Source: Bacteroides mediterraneensis (GTDB taxonomy: Bacteria; Bacteroidota; Bacteroidia; Bacteroidales; Bacteroidaceae). Taken from it: a stretch of 64,000 nt of DNA. Below are positions 51,001 to 59,972 of this stretch, one piece after another; position 1 is the stretch's first letter; every line of letters starts with the position of its first letter. Where the stretch lies: the NCBI RefSeq assembly GCF_016900355.1, contig NZ_JACJKA010000001.1, forward strand, positions 370,579-434,578, in the 5' to 3' direction. The position numbers and the translations under genes were made by a program. The notes below the pieces were generated by a model. The model made no database searches. It was given only the letters and a program-made list of their open reading frames with translations, and had not been told where the DNA came from.

Positions 51001-54000
51001 TTGGGATGGGGAGCTCCTAACATGACCAAAGAATATATTAATTTCAGTCCGCTAAGAAACCTCATACAACTCCCTACAAACGAAATACGGAATCTCTTTC
51101 AAGACAAAGAAGGCTATATTTGGATCGCCACTTATAACGGACTGGTACGTTATGATGGGTATTCCACAAAAGTATATCACGCCGAACCTGATGACAGTGA
51201 AAAATCGATTGACGGATTCATCAATGCAATTGCAGAAGATTACGAGTGCAATTTATGGATTGGCACACACAACGGATTATACAAACTGAATAAAAGGAAT
51301 GATAAAATAGAAAATATTTCACTCCCACACCCTCAAGTGACAAATGTAGAGACAGTCACGTGTACACACAAAGGAGCGGTATGGGTAGGAACCAATAAAG
51401 GCTTATTCATCAAAAAAGAAAATGAAGCCAACTTCACCCAATATAAGTTTGAAACAAACATTGACGTCAAATCCATATTAGAAGATAAGAGAGGACACAT
51501 TTGGATTGGCACATGGAGCCAAGGACTCTATCGCTATGACCCTACACAGCAACGGCTTTATACCTATCACAATGTATGTCCCGGCAATTCCGCACATGTC
51601 ATTTTTCAAGATAAGAATGAAAATATATGGATTGGAACATGGAGATATGGCTTATTAAAAATGCAGAATCCATATGACATGCAACATTATGGATTTGTCC
51701 GGTACACGCATGATGAAAACGACCCTTCAAGCATCGCCGATAACATCATCTATGCCATCACTCAAGACAGAAACACCGGAAAACTCTGGATTGGCTCTCG
51801 AAGTGCACTCAGTATCATGGAATCGGAAAACGGGACATTTACCAATTACTATCCAAGCGACAAAAGCGGACATCTTCCTTTCAATGAAGTAGACGCACTG
51901 CTATCCAGTGCCGACGGACTGATGTGGGTCGGAATGCTCGGCGGAGGAATCCGGGTAGCAAATACAAACCCTCGGAAATTCAATTTGAACTCACTCAGAA
52001 GCATACGCGACATCTTTCCCAGTGCGTCAGTGCGGGCCATTTGCCCCATTGACAAAAACTGGATTTGGATCAGTATCATGGGGTTCGGATTCATAAAATA
52101 CAACATGCAAAGCCATGAGGTCATCCCATATAATCAAATGCCAGCATTCAGGAACTTACCTCCCGTATCTACTGTCAACGAAATCATCCGTCTTAGAGAA
52201 AAAGGAGAATACTGCTTTGCCACATGGGATGACGGACTCTGGATTCTTGATGGAAAAAAGGTAGAGGAGATAAATATAGACTCCTATCCACAGCTGACGG
52301 ACGTGTGTATCTATTCCGTACTGGAAGACAACAAAAGAAATATATGGTTAGGCACGCGCAGTGGCATCTTTTTACTCACCCCCCAAAGAAAAATGTACGC
52401 ACTGAATGACTTGATAGAAAACAATGCATATATCCCACCCAAAGAATCTATTTTCCGCTTACAAGAAGACAAAGACGGCAATATCTGGGCTGCAACCCCT
52501 AATTCAGGTATCTGGAAAATCACTCCTAAGAACCATAAATTTGTAACCAAACAATACAGCATCAATTTAGGAAACGCAGAGGCAGTGGGAGCCATGGCAT
52601 TGTACATTGACAGTGAAAATACCATTTGGGCAGGCACCAACGGGAAAGGACTAAATGTTTACAATGCTCACAAAGATTGTTTCCAGAATGCATTGCCCAA
52701 TACAATGAAAAAAGGAGAAGTAGTATCTTGCATACTTGAAGATAACCTGAAAGGGCTATGGGTTACCATGACTTCTGAAATGATTCATATTGATAAAACG
52801 AAAAAAGAAAAAAACATACAAGTATTCACTACCGAAGACGGACTGCAAGACTACATCTTCAATCGAAATGCTTGTGCAAAAGGTGAAGACGGCAAACTGT
52901 ATTTCGGAGGGGTACATGGCATAAACAGTTTCTTCCCGGAAGGAATCAATTATGATACAGTTTCATATCCTGTGGTATTAACCGACCTGAAAATATACAA
53001 TACATCCATTTCACACATGACAGACACAGAACTACAAAAAATAATGGATTCATCCTTGGAATATACACAACATATCACTCTCTCATACAAACAGAATAAT
53101 TTCAGTATCGGATTTTCAGTATTAAACTATATCAACCCCATACTGAATAAATATGAATACAAATTAGAAGGATATGATAATCAATGGATTTCTACAGAAG
53201 GTTATCAACCAGCTGCATTCTATAATAACCTTCCTGCAGGTACTTATACTTTCTATGTAAAAGGAAGTAATCCCAATGGATTATGGTCGAACAACGTACG
53301 TTCTGTAACCATTACCATTTTGCCTCCTCCTTGGTTAACTTGGTGGGCTTATTGCATCTATGCCATTTTACTCTCCTTATTGGTATGGTATACCTACAGA
53401 ATCATACGTAAAAGAATCCACCTGCAACAAATGGTAGAGTTGGCCAATATACAACGGCAGAAAAACGAAGAAATCAATCACAGCAAACTACAATTCTTCA
53501 CCAATATCACCCATGAGTTGCTTACCCCATTATCTATCATATCTGCTTCAATTGATGAAATAAAAATACATTTTCCAGAGACCCGAAACTCACTACCGGA
53601 AATAGAAGATAACCTATTGCGGCTAAAACGATTAATACAGCAAATACTGGAATTCCGGAAAGTGGAAAACGGACGTCAGAAACTGAAAGTTTCTTACGGA
53701 AACCTGACCAGCTTCCTTCAACACTCCGCACAGGCTTTTACTCCACTGGTCCGAAAAAAAAACATACACTTCGTATTCCAAAATATGGAGACAGAATATC
53801 AAGGGTATTTTGACCATGACAAATTAGATAAAATCATCTACAACCTTTTATCCAATGCAGCCAAATATACTACAGAAAATAAGACAATTACTATAACCCA
53901 AGCTTATCATCGCGAACAAAATCTTTTCCAGATAAGTATCAGCAACCCAGGAGAACCAATACCTGAAAGTAAACTGAAACATTTGTTTGAAAGATTTTAT

Positions 54001-55059
54001 GAAGGAGAGTATCGTAAATTCCATACCATTGGAACAGGAATAGGATTGTCTTTAACCAAAGACCTCACTCTTTTGCACCACGGACAAATCAAAGTAGAAA
54101 GTGACAAAGAAAACGGAAACACATTCACCGTATTAATACCCATAAACAAAGAGGCATATAGCAAAGAAGAAATTGACGAAGAAAACAAAAGTCATGAAAC
54201 CATAGAATCAAACATACCACAGGAAACAACAGACCATTCATCTGCTAATGCTATCCAAACATTTCCGACACATAACGCCAATAAAGAAAAACCGTCCTTA
54301 TTATTGGTGGAAGACAATGATGACCTACGGAATGTAATGCGACGTATCCTTACAGATCATTTTGACCTTACAGAGGCTTCTTGCGGCAAAACAGCTTTGC
54401 TCCAACTGGAAGACAAAAATATAGATATAATCGTGTCTGACGTCATGATGCCAGGAATGAACGGATTTGAGCTATGCAAGAAAATAAAAGAGAAATTCGA
54501 AACAAAACATATTCCAGTCATCCTGTTAACCGCTAAAACCAGCGATATGGACAGAATAGAAGGATACGAAGCGGGAGCTGACGGATATATATGTAAGCCT
54601 TTGAATATTTCAGTCTTACTTGCCAAAATAGATAACCTGCTGAAGAAAAGTGAATCTCACAACGGTAATTCCAAAAAGCAACTGATTTTCGAGGCCAAGC
54701 ATGTGGATTATACAAGCCAAGATGAAGAATTTCTAAAGAAAGCAGTCGAATGTGTAAATGCACACTTAAGCGATGTGGATTTCGATACCTTGACATTTGT
54801 CAAGGAAATGCAAATGTCAAGAAGTACATTAAATGAAAAGCTGAAACAACTGACCGATATGACACCGCTGGCATTCATATCAAGCATACGTCTACAGGCT
54901 GCTTTCCGTCTGCTGGAAGAGAAGAAGAAAATCCGAGTGTCTGAGCTAGCATATTCCGTAGGATTTAATGATCCTAAATACTTTAGCCAATGCTTTAAGA
55001 AAAAATTTGGATTTCTACCCAAAGAATACACCACGAACAAGGAATACGACAAAGAATAA
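51001..55059 (+). CDS. Hybrid two-component system regulator (HTCS) of the PUL
   Basis: One-chain sensor and regulator for glycan use. Order (TTG 51001 as residue 1): two-component propeller repeats (GYIWIATYNGLVRYDG, LWIGTHNGLYKLN and similar) to about 700; Y_Y_Y domain about 710-770; membrane helix about 780-800; HisKA with H838 in TNITHELLTPLSII; HATPase; receiver with D1147 in IIVSDVMMPGMNG; AraC-type HTH about 1255-1345. The natural start is probably ATG 50953, but an in-frame TAA removes the signal peptide, so the sensor may not reach the periplasm. Codon use is A/T-richer than in neighbouring housekeeping genes. SusC follows after a terminator. Confidence 0.9.
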   Translation: MGWGAPNMTKEYINFSPLRNLIQLPTNEIRNLFQDKEGYIWIATYNGLVRYDGYSTKVYHAEPDDSEKSIDGFINAIAEDYECNLWIGTHNGLYKLNKRNDKIENISLPHPQVTNVETVTCTHKGAVWVGTNKGLFIKKENEANFTQYKFETNIDVKSILEDKRGHIWIGTWSQGLYRYDPTQQRLYTYHNVCPGNSAHVIFQDKNENIWIGTWRYGLLKMQNPYDMQHYGFVRYTHDENDPSSIADNIIYAITQDRNTGKLWIGSRSALSIMESENGTFTNYYPSDKSGHLPFNEVDALLSSADGLMWVGMLGGGIRVANTNPRKFNLNSLRSIRDIFPSASVRAICPIDKNWIWISIMGFGFIKYNMQSHEVIPYNQMPAFRNLPPVSTVNEIIRLREKGEYCFATWDDGLWILDGKKVEEINIDSYPQLTDVCIYSVLEDNKRNIWLGTRSGIFLLTPQRKMYALNDLIENNAYIPPKESIFRLQEDKDGNIWAATPNSGIWKITPKNHKFVTKQYSINLGNAEAVGAMALYIDSENTIWAGTNGKGLNVYNAHKDCFQNALPNTMKKGEVVSCILEDNLKGLWVTMTSEMIHIDKTKKEKNIQVFTTEDGLQDYIFNRNACAKGEDGKLYFGGVHGINSFFPEGINYDTVSYPVVLTDLKIYNTSISHMTDTELQKIMDSSLEYTQHITLSYKQNNFSIGFSVLNYINPILNKYEYKLEGYDNQWISTEGYQPAAFYNNLPAGTYTFYVKGSNPNGLWSNNVRSVTITILPPPWLTWWAYCIYAILLSLLVWYTYRIIRKRIHLQQMVELANIQRQKNEEINHSKLQFFTNITHELLTPLSIISASIDEIKIHFPETRNSLPEIEDNLLRLKRLIQQILEFRKVENGRQKLKVSYGNLTSFLQHSAQAFTPLVRKKNIHFVFQNMETEYQGYFDHDKLDKIIYNLLSNAAKYTTENKTITITQAYHREQNLFQISISNPGEPIPESKLKHLFERFYEGEYRKFHTIGTGIGLSLTKDLTLLHHGQIKVESDKENGNTFTVLIPINKEAYSKEEIDEENKSHETIESNIPQETTDHSSANAIQTFPTHNANKEKPSLLLVEDNDDLRNVMRRILTDHFDLTEASCGKTALLQLEDKNIDIIVSDVMMPGMNGFELCKKIKEKFETKHIPVILLTAKTSDMDRIEGYEAGADGYICKPLNISVLLAKIDNLLKKSESHNGNSKKQLIFEAKHVDYTSQDEEFLKKAVECVNAHLSDVDFDTLTFVKEMQMSRSTLNEKLKQLTDMTPLAFISSIRLQAAFRLLEEKKKIRVSELAYSVGFNDPKYFSQCFKKKFGFLPKEYTTNKEYDKE

Positions 55060-55081
55060 AGAATCAGCCACACCAGAAATG

Positions 55082-55144
55082 GATGAAAAAATAGCAGAAA
55101 AGGATGAAATTTTGATTTTTATCCTTTTCTGCTATTTTTTCATC
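55082..55144 (+). terminator. 24-bp perfect inverted repeat between HTCS and susC
   Basis: Both 24-bp arms (55082-55105 and 55121-55144; core AATAGCAGAAAAGGAT) match exactly, around a 15-nt T-rich loop, and include an A6/T6 stretch. A strong terminator that separates regulator and susC transcripts. A possible susC -7 element TAATTTTG (55166-55173) follows. Confidence 0.85.
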
Positions 55145-55172
55145 GCCCCATCGCCTTCATAAAACTAATTTT

Positions 55173-55182
55173 GAGCATGCTC
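55173..55182. promoter_or_regulatory. Palindrome GAGCATGCTC in the susC leader
   Basis: Perfect 10-bp palindrome 33 bp before the susC ATG, right after the putative -7 box TAATTTTG. Possibly an operator or chance; no regulator is assigned. Confidence 0.25.
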
Positions 55183-55215
55183 AACCAAAGAAAGCAAACT
55201 TTAAACTTTAATATT

Positions 55216-58200
55216 ATGAAACGTAGAAAACTCAATGTAAGTAAAATGTTAGCATTAGGACTGCTCATAGCCTATTCTACTCACATCGAAGCTAACATTT
55301 CCAACGAACCAACCGGTATTCAACAAAACAACACCTACAAAGTTTCCGGAATTATCACCGACACAAATGGAGAACCTGTTATTGGAGCCAGCATTGTGGA
55401 AAAAGGTACATCCAATGGAACAATTACAGACCTTGATGGAAAATTTGTACTCGAAGTCAGTGCCGGAGCCACATTAAATATATCTTATATAGGCTACAAA
55501 AGCCAGGAAGTAAAAATTGACCGCAACGGATTATCACTGAAGCTTACCTTAAAAGAAGATACTGAAACACTAGACGAAGTTGTCGTAGTAGGATACGGAA
55601 CCGTCCGTAAAGCCGACTTGGCAGGTTCCGTGGCTGTCATGGACAACAAGTCTTTTAAAGACCAGCCTGTAACCCGTATCTCCGAAGCTCTCCAAGGGCG
55701 TGTTTCCGGCGTACAAGTGGAAAACAGTGGTGTACCCGGTGGAGACATCCGAATCCGTGTCCGTGGAGCCAACTCTGTAAACCTTAGCAACGAGCCCTTG
55801 TACGTAGTAGATGGTATCGTGCGTGAAGGAGGTCTTAGCGGACTGAACACGGACGATATCAAATCTATTCAGGTGTTAAAAGATGCATCCTCTACTGCAA
55901 TATACGGTTCTCGAGGCGCAAATGGAGTTGTATTGGTTACCACAAAGACAGGTGTGGCCGGACAGACACAGATCACTTTTGACGCATCAGTAGGAGTATC
56001 CAACGTATACAAACACTATGATATGCTCAGCCCGTATGAATATGCTGATGCATATAACTTCTGGTATCCAGGAAACGGCTATTCTGACAGCGAACTGGAG
56101 GCACTCAGAACAGGCAAGAAAGGAATCAACTGGCAGGATGAAATGTTCCGTTCAGGTCTGGTACAAAACTATAAGCTGGCCCTTTCAGGAGGTAGCGAGA
56201 AAACGCAATATTACGTTTCCGCAAACTATGTGAACGAGCAAGGTGTACTTCGCTATTCAGACAATGAACGGTATTCTGCACGTGTCAACTTAAATTCTGA
56301 GGTAACAAAATGGCTGACAGTTACCACCGACATACAATTCACTCATGGTGTAAGAAACGGAAACACCTACATTGCCAGCAAAGGAAACCCGATATTCAAT
56401 TCGCTGAACTATGACCCGACAATGGACATGTTTACCGAAGATGGGAAATATAATGTAGGTAAAAACACCACCGGAGGCAACCCGCTGGCGGCCATCGAAG
56501 CCACAGACAATGAATTGCGCACTTATGCAGCCACCGGTAACCTGTCACTGCGATTCAAGATTATCGATGGATTAACATTTACGACAACCAATGCATTCGA
56601 TTATCAGGATAACAAATCATATTCTTTCTCTTCTGCTAAGGCAGGCCCTACAGCCATCAGCAGCATGGGCAACAGTGATGCCTTCCGGATGATGCTGCAA
56701 TCAACGAATAATTTCACTTACATGAAAAAATTCGGCAAGCACAACCTGACTGCTACGGCTGTATGGGAAGCAACTTCTACTGAGTACCGTAACATGAATA
56801 TCGGTGGAAACAATCTATCCACAGAAGCGGTAGGATGGTGGAATGTAAACATGGCAGGTACAAAAACATTAGGCAACAGCTATTCAAGAGAAACCTTGCT
56901 ATCAGGCGTAGGACGTGTGATTTATAACTACAATGACCGCTATACCTTGACAGCTACATTCCGTGCCGATGGTTCTTCCAAATTCAGCAAAAACAAATGG
57001 GGATACTTCCCGTCTATCGCTGCAGCATGGGACATCAGCAACGAACCTTTCCTGGAAGACTTCCATGCAATACAGAACATGAAATTGCGTGCCAGCTATG
57101 GTATAATTGGTAATCAAGGTATTAGCTCATATTCTACACTCGGGTTACTGGGACAAGCTTATACAAACTACGGAACTTCTTCCCAACTGTATTATGGCTA
57201 CTGGCCCACTTCATTGCCCACCCCCGATGTAACATGGGAAAAAACCAAACAGTTTGATTTAGGACTGGAATTTGCGGTATGGAACCAGCGCTTGTCATTC
57301 TCATTCGACTATTTCTACAAACGTACAGTCGACTGCTTGATGCAGGAACCTATTCCTGGATATAACGGAGGCGGTAATTATCTGGCAAATGTGGGACGTA
57401 TTGACAACAAAGGTATCGACTTCTCTATCAATGCCCGTCTTATCCAAACGAAAGACTGGCAATGGAACTCCACTTTGACAGGTACCTACCTGAAGAATGA
57501 AGTGAAAAGCTTAGGAACTAATGAATATATTTACGGAAAAACTCCTGCTGATAAAATGGCTGATGAGTCAACTATCGTTATGCCGGGATACAGCATTGGT
57601 TCTTTCTACGGATATATTTGGGAAGGAATTAGCGAAGACGGCAAGAATGTATATGCAGATTTAAACAATAATGGAAGCATTGATGCAGGCGACCGCACCG
57701 TAATCGGCAATGCCAACCCAAACTTCACTTTCGGTTGGAACAATACAGTAAATTATAAGAACTGGGATTTAAGCATGTTCCTGACCGGAGCGTTCGGAAT
57801 GGATCGTATGAACTTGGTACGCTATGCCATGTCTACTTCCATCTCAGATGCCTCTTTCATCAATACAAAAGAAGCATATGAATACAACTGGGATGTCAAT
57901 CCTGAAAATGCAAAATTTGCATCCTTGCTGAATGGAGGTACTAACTATGCCAATTCAACCCAATGGGTAGAAAATGCCAGCTATGTACGTTTAGCAAACT
58001 TAAGTATTGGATATACTTTCCCAAAATCTAAGACTAAATTTGCAGACATCCGCTTGTCTGTCAGCTGCCAGAATCTGTTTACCATTACCAAATACAAAGG
58101 TATGGATCCTACAGCTTCAGCCTTTACAGACGATTCTTCAAAGAGTGTAGATGTGAGCAGCGGTGTAGATATAGGTGGTTATCCTACTCCTAGAACTTTT

Positions 58201-58227
58201 ACCTTTGGTGTAAAGATGAATTTCTAA
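55216..58227 (+). CDS. SusC/RagA family TonB-linked outer membrane protein
   Basis: Outer-membrane glycan-import porin, 1003 residues from ATG 55216 (MKRRKLNVSKMLALGLL, a signal peptide); the frame is open 15 codons further upstream. Domains: CarboxypepD_reg-like beta sandwich at about 40-115 (VSGIITDTNGEPVIGASIVEKGTSNGTITDLDGKF), TonB box region DEVVVVGYGTVRKADLAGSVA at about 120-140, plug with VRGANSVNLSNEPLYVVDGI and STAIYGSRGANGVVLVTTK, then the 22-strand barrel ending in the outer-membrane signal aromatic F (FTFGVKMNF). Complete. It pairs with the SusD gene 37 bp downstream. Substrate unknown. Confidence 0.95.
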   Translation: MKRRKLNVSKMLALGLLIAYSTHIEANISNEPTGIQQNNTYKVSGIITDTNGEPVIGASIVEKGTSNGTITDLDGKFVLEVSAGATLNISYIGYKSQEVKIDRNGLSLKLTLKEDTETLDEVVVVGYGTVRKADLAGSVAVMDNKSFKDQPVTRISEALQGRVSGVQVENSGVPGGDIRIRVRGANSVNLSNEPLYVVDGIVREGGLSGLNTDDIKSIQVLKDASSTAIYGSRGANGVVLVTTKTGVAGQTQITFDASVGVSNVYKHYDMLSPYEYADAYNFWYPGNGYSDSELEALRTGKKGINWQDEMFRSGLVQNYKLALSGGSEKTQYYVSANYVNEQGVLRYSDNERYSARVNLNSEVTKWLTVTTDIQFTHGVRNGNTYIASKGNPIFNSLNYDPTMDMFTEDGKYNVGKNTTGGNPLAAIEATDNELRTYAATGNLSLRFKIIDGLTFTTTNAFDYQDNKSYSFSSAKAGPTAISSMGNSDAFRMMLQSTNNFTYMKKFGKHNLTATAVWEATSTEYRNMNIGGNNLSTEAVGWWNVNMAGTKTLGNSYSRETLLSGVGRVIYNYNDRYTLTATFRADGSSKFSKNKWGYFPSIAAAWDISNEPFLEDFHAIQNMKLRASYGIIGNQGISSYSTLGLLGQAYTNYGTSSQLYYGYWPTSLPTPDVTWEKTKQFDLGLEFAVWNQRLSFSFDYFYKRTVDCLMQEPIPGYNGGGNYLANVGRIDNKGIDFSINARLIQTKDWQWNSTLTGTYLKNEVKSLGTNEYIYGKTPADKMADESTIVMPGYSIGSFYGYIWEGISEDGKNVYADLNNNGSIDAGDRTVIGNANPNFTFGWNNTVNYKNWDLSMFLTGAFGMDRMNLVRYAMSTSISDASFINTKEAYEYNWDVNPENAKFASLLNGGTNYANSTQWVENASYVRLANLSIGYTFPKSKTKFADIRLSVSCQNLFTITKYKGMDPTASAFTDDSSKSVDVSSGVDIGGYPTPRTFTFGVKMNF

Positions 58228-58264
58228 TATCACAAAGCATAGAACTTTTAATAAATCGAACATT

Positions 58265-59704
58265 ATGAAAACAAAAATATTTATAAGCGCATTAATGGCT
58301 TGTGCAGTAGCCATGACCTCTTGCAGTGACTTCCTGACCGAAGACCCGAAGGGACAAATGGTACCCGAAAATTACTTTACCTCACAAAATGACCTGGATG
58401 GTGCCATCAACGTACTATATGCGCAAGTGCAATATTCTATTAACGGTACACATACCTTGTCTCCCAACTGGATGGGAGACGATTTGACCGCACTCACCAG
58501 TGGAAACAAAGATGTATATCGGGAATTCGACAGTTATAAAGTGAATGACAACAACGCTGATTCAAAAAGTGCATGGAACACCAATTATGCAATCATTAAA
58601 GCTGCAAACTTCATTATTAATAATGTAGAAAAAGTGCCTATCAGTGAAGAAGAAGCTAATATTGGAAAAGGACAAGCACTCTTCTGGAGAGCTGTAGCCT
58701 ACTTTAAACTAGTACGCTGGTACGGAGAAATCCCTTTGATTCTTACCACGGATTTGGATTTTAATGTCAAAAAATCTACAATAGCACAGATTTATGCTCA
58801 AATATGCAGCGACCTGGAAGAGGCTGAGCGTATTTTACCTTATGCCTATACCTCTTCTCCACGGGTTGCAGACGGACTAAACAACTATATTAATAAAGGA
58901 GCTGCACAAGCAGTATTGGCCGCCGTTTACATGGCGCGAGCTGGCTACCCTCTGAATGAAGCTTCTTACTATAGCAAAGCTGCTCAAATGGCTAAAGCGG
59001 TTATTGATGGTGTAGCAAGCAATAACTATTACTATAAACTGGAGCCCAATTACAAAGACCGTTTCATGTATGTATCCAACCCCTACTCACAAGAAGGTGT
59101 TGTAGCCATTAAGTTCAACAAAGACAATCCATGGGGATGGTCTGGATTAGACTCTTGGAACTCAGTCTGCCAAGCATACGAATCTGTCACCAATGGTGGA
59201 TGGGGAGATGCTGTAGGCGAAATCAAATATTGGAAAGAAATGCCGGAAGGACCACGAAAAGATGCCATCTATGGAAGTGACGGAGGTAAGATCTTGGTTG
59301 AAAAGAACGCCTATAAAGATCAGCTAATTGATTGGTATCAGAAAGACAACAATGGTGCTTTTATCCTCAACGAATGTCACCCAATGTTCCGCACCTTACT
59401 ATATGGAGGAGGTACGGATGGCAGTGCAATGAAAGACTATAACGACCGGGAATACACCATGAACAACGGTATCTGTAGCCAAACATTATACTTGGTTTCA
59501 TATAGTGAGGTATTGCTGTGGTATGCTGAAGCACAAGCACGTAGCGGTTCTGTGAATGAAGAAGCCAAACAATGTTTACAGAAAGTTTTGGACCGTGCCT
59601 ACGGAGAAGGAGTAGACAAAGCGGAAAATTATTCTAATGACCCGACAACATTTGCCAACAAATGCTTAAAGGAACATGGATATGAAGTCAGGGATATTAT
59701 GTAG
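58265..59704 (+). CDS. RagB/SusD family surface lipoprotein, 3'-frameshifted
   Basis: Glycan-binding partner of SusC. Signal and lipobox: MKTKIFISALMACAVAMTSC; then the N-terminal motif DFLTEDPKGQMVPENYFTSQNDLDGAIN and TPR-like helices with RAVAYFKLVRWYGEIPLIL. This frame ends at TAG 59704 after 479 residues. Family members run to 500-600 residues and end in a loop of the (L)xPIPxxExxxNPNLxQ type. Such an end is found just downstream in the -1 frame (59686-59907), so the gene has lost one base or gained two. A loss from a G run near 59689-59691 would restore a 547-residue protein. Confidence 0.88.
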   Translation: MKTKIFISALMACAVAMTSCSDFLTEDPKGQMVPENYFTSQNDLDGAINVLYAQVQYSINGTHTLSPNWMGDDLTALTSGNKDVYREFDSYKVNDNNADSKSAWNTNYAIIKAANFIINNVEKVPISEEEANIGKGQALFWRAVAYFKLVRWYGEIPLILTTDLDFNVKKSTIAQIYAQICSDLEEAERILPYAYTSSPRVADGLNNYINKGAAQAVLAAVYMARAGYPLNEASYYSKAAQMAKAVIDGVASNNYYYKLEPNYKDRFMYVSNPYSQEGVVAIKFNKDNPWGWSGLDSWNSVCQAYESVTNGGWGDAVGEIKYWKEMPEGPRKDAIYGSDGGKILVEKNAYKDQLIDWYQKDNNGAFILNECHPMFRTLLYGGGTDGSAMKDYNDREYTMNNGICSQTLYLVSYSEVLLWYAEAQARSGSVNEEAKQCLQKVLDRAYGEGVDKAENYSNDPTTFANKCLKEHGYEVRDIM

Positions 59705-59907
59705 CTCTCGTAGTTCGTGCCAACGACCAGCTCCGCATGGATGACCTCAAGAATACTTTTGCTTCACGCCAAGCCAATGCACCAGTAGAAGTTGCCCCAG
59801 GACTTTCTCTAACAGAAGGTGTTGAAGTGACAGGCAGCTGGAATGAATCACGCAACTATGCAACCATCCCGTCATTCGATGCCGACCTGAATGAAAACCT
59901 GAAATAA
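59686..59907 (+). pseudogene. Displaced 3' end of the SusD gene (-1 frame)
   Basis: Open for 73 codons in the frame -1 to the SusD gene, reading GYYVALVVRANDQLRMDDLKN... and ...SWNESRNYATIPSFDADLNENLK, and ending at TAA 59905-59907. The last part resembles the C-terminal loop of SusD proteins. It has no start codon of its own in a credible place. The combined length (547 residues if one base is restored) suits the family. Confidence 0.7.
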
Positions 59908-59919
59908 ATTACTTTAAAT

Positions 59920-59958
59920 AAAAGTCACAGGAGCTCCATGCCTACCTGTGACTTTTTT
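59920..59958 (+). terminator. Terminator of susCD
   Basis: 12-bp perfect stem AAAAGTCACAGG / CCTGTGACTTTT with a 13-nt loop and extra T, 12 bp after the restored SusD stop and 14 bp before the beta-helix ATG. Confidence 0.88.
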
Positions 59959-59972
59959 CATTTTCCATCATC

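Noticed and set aside
59686..59907. Independent small gene after SusD
   Set aside because: No suitable start codon, and its translation reads as the missing end of SusD.
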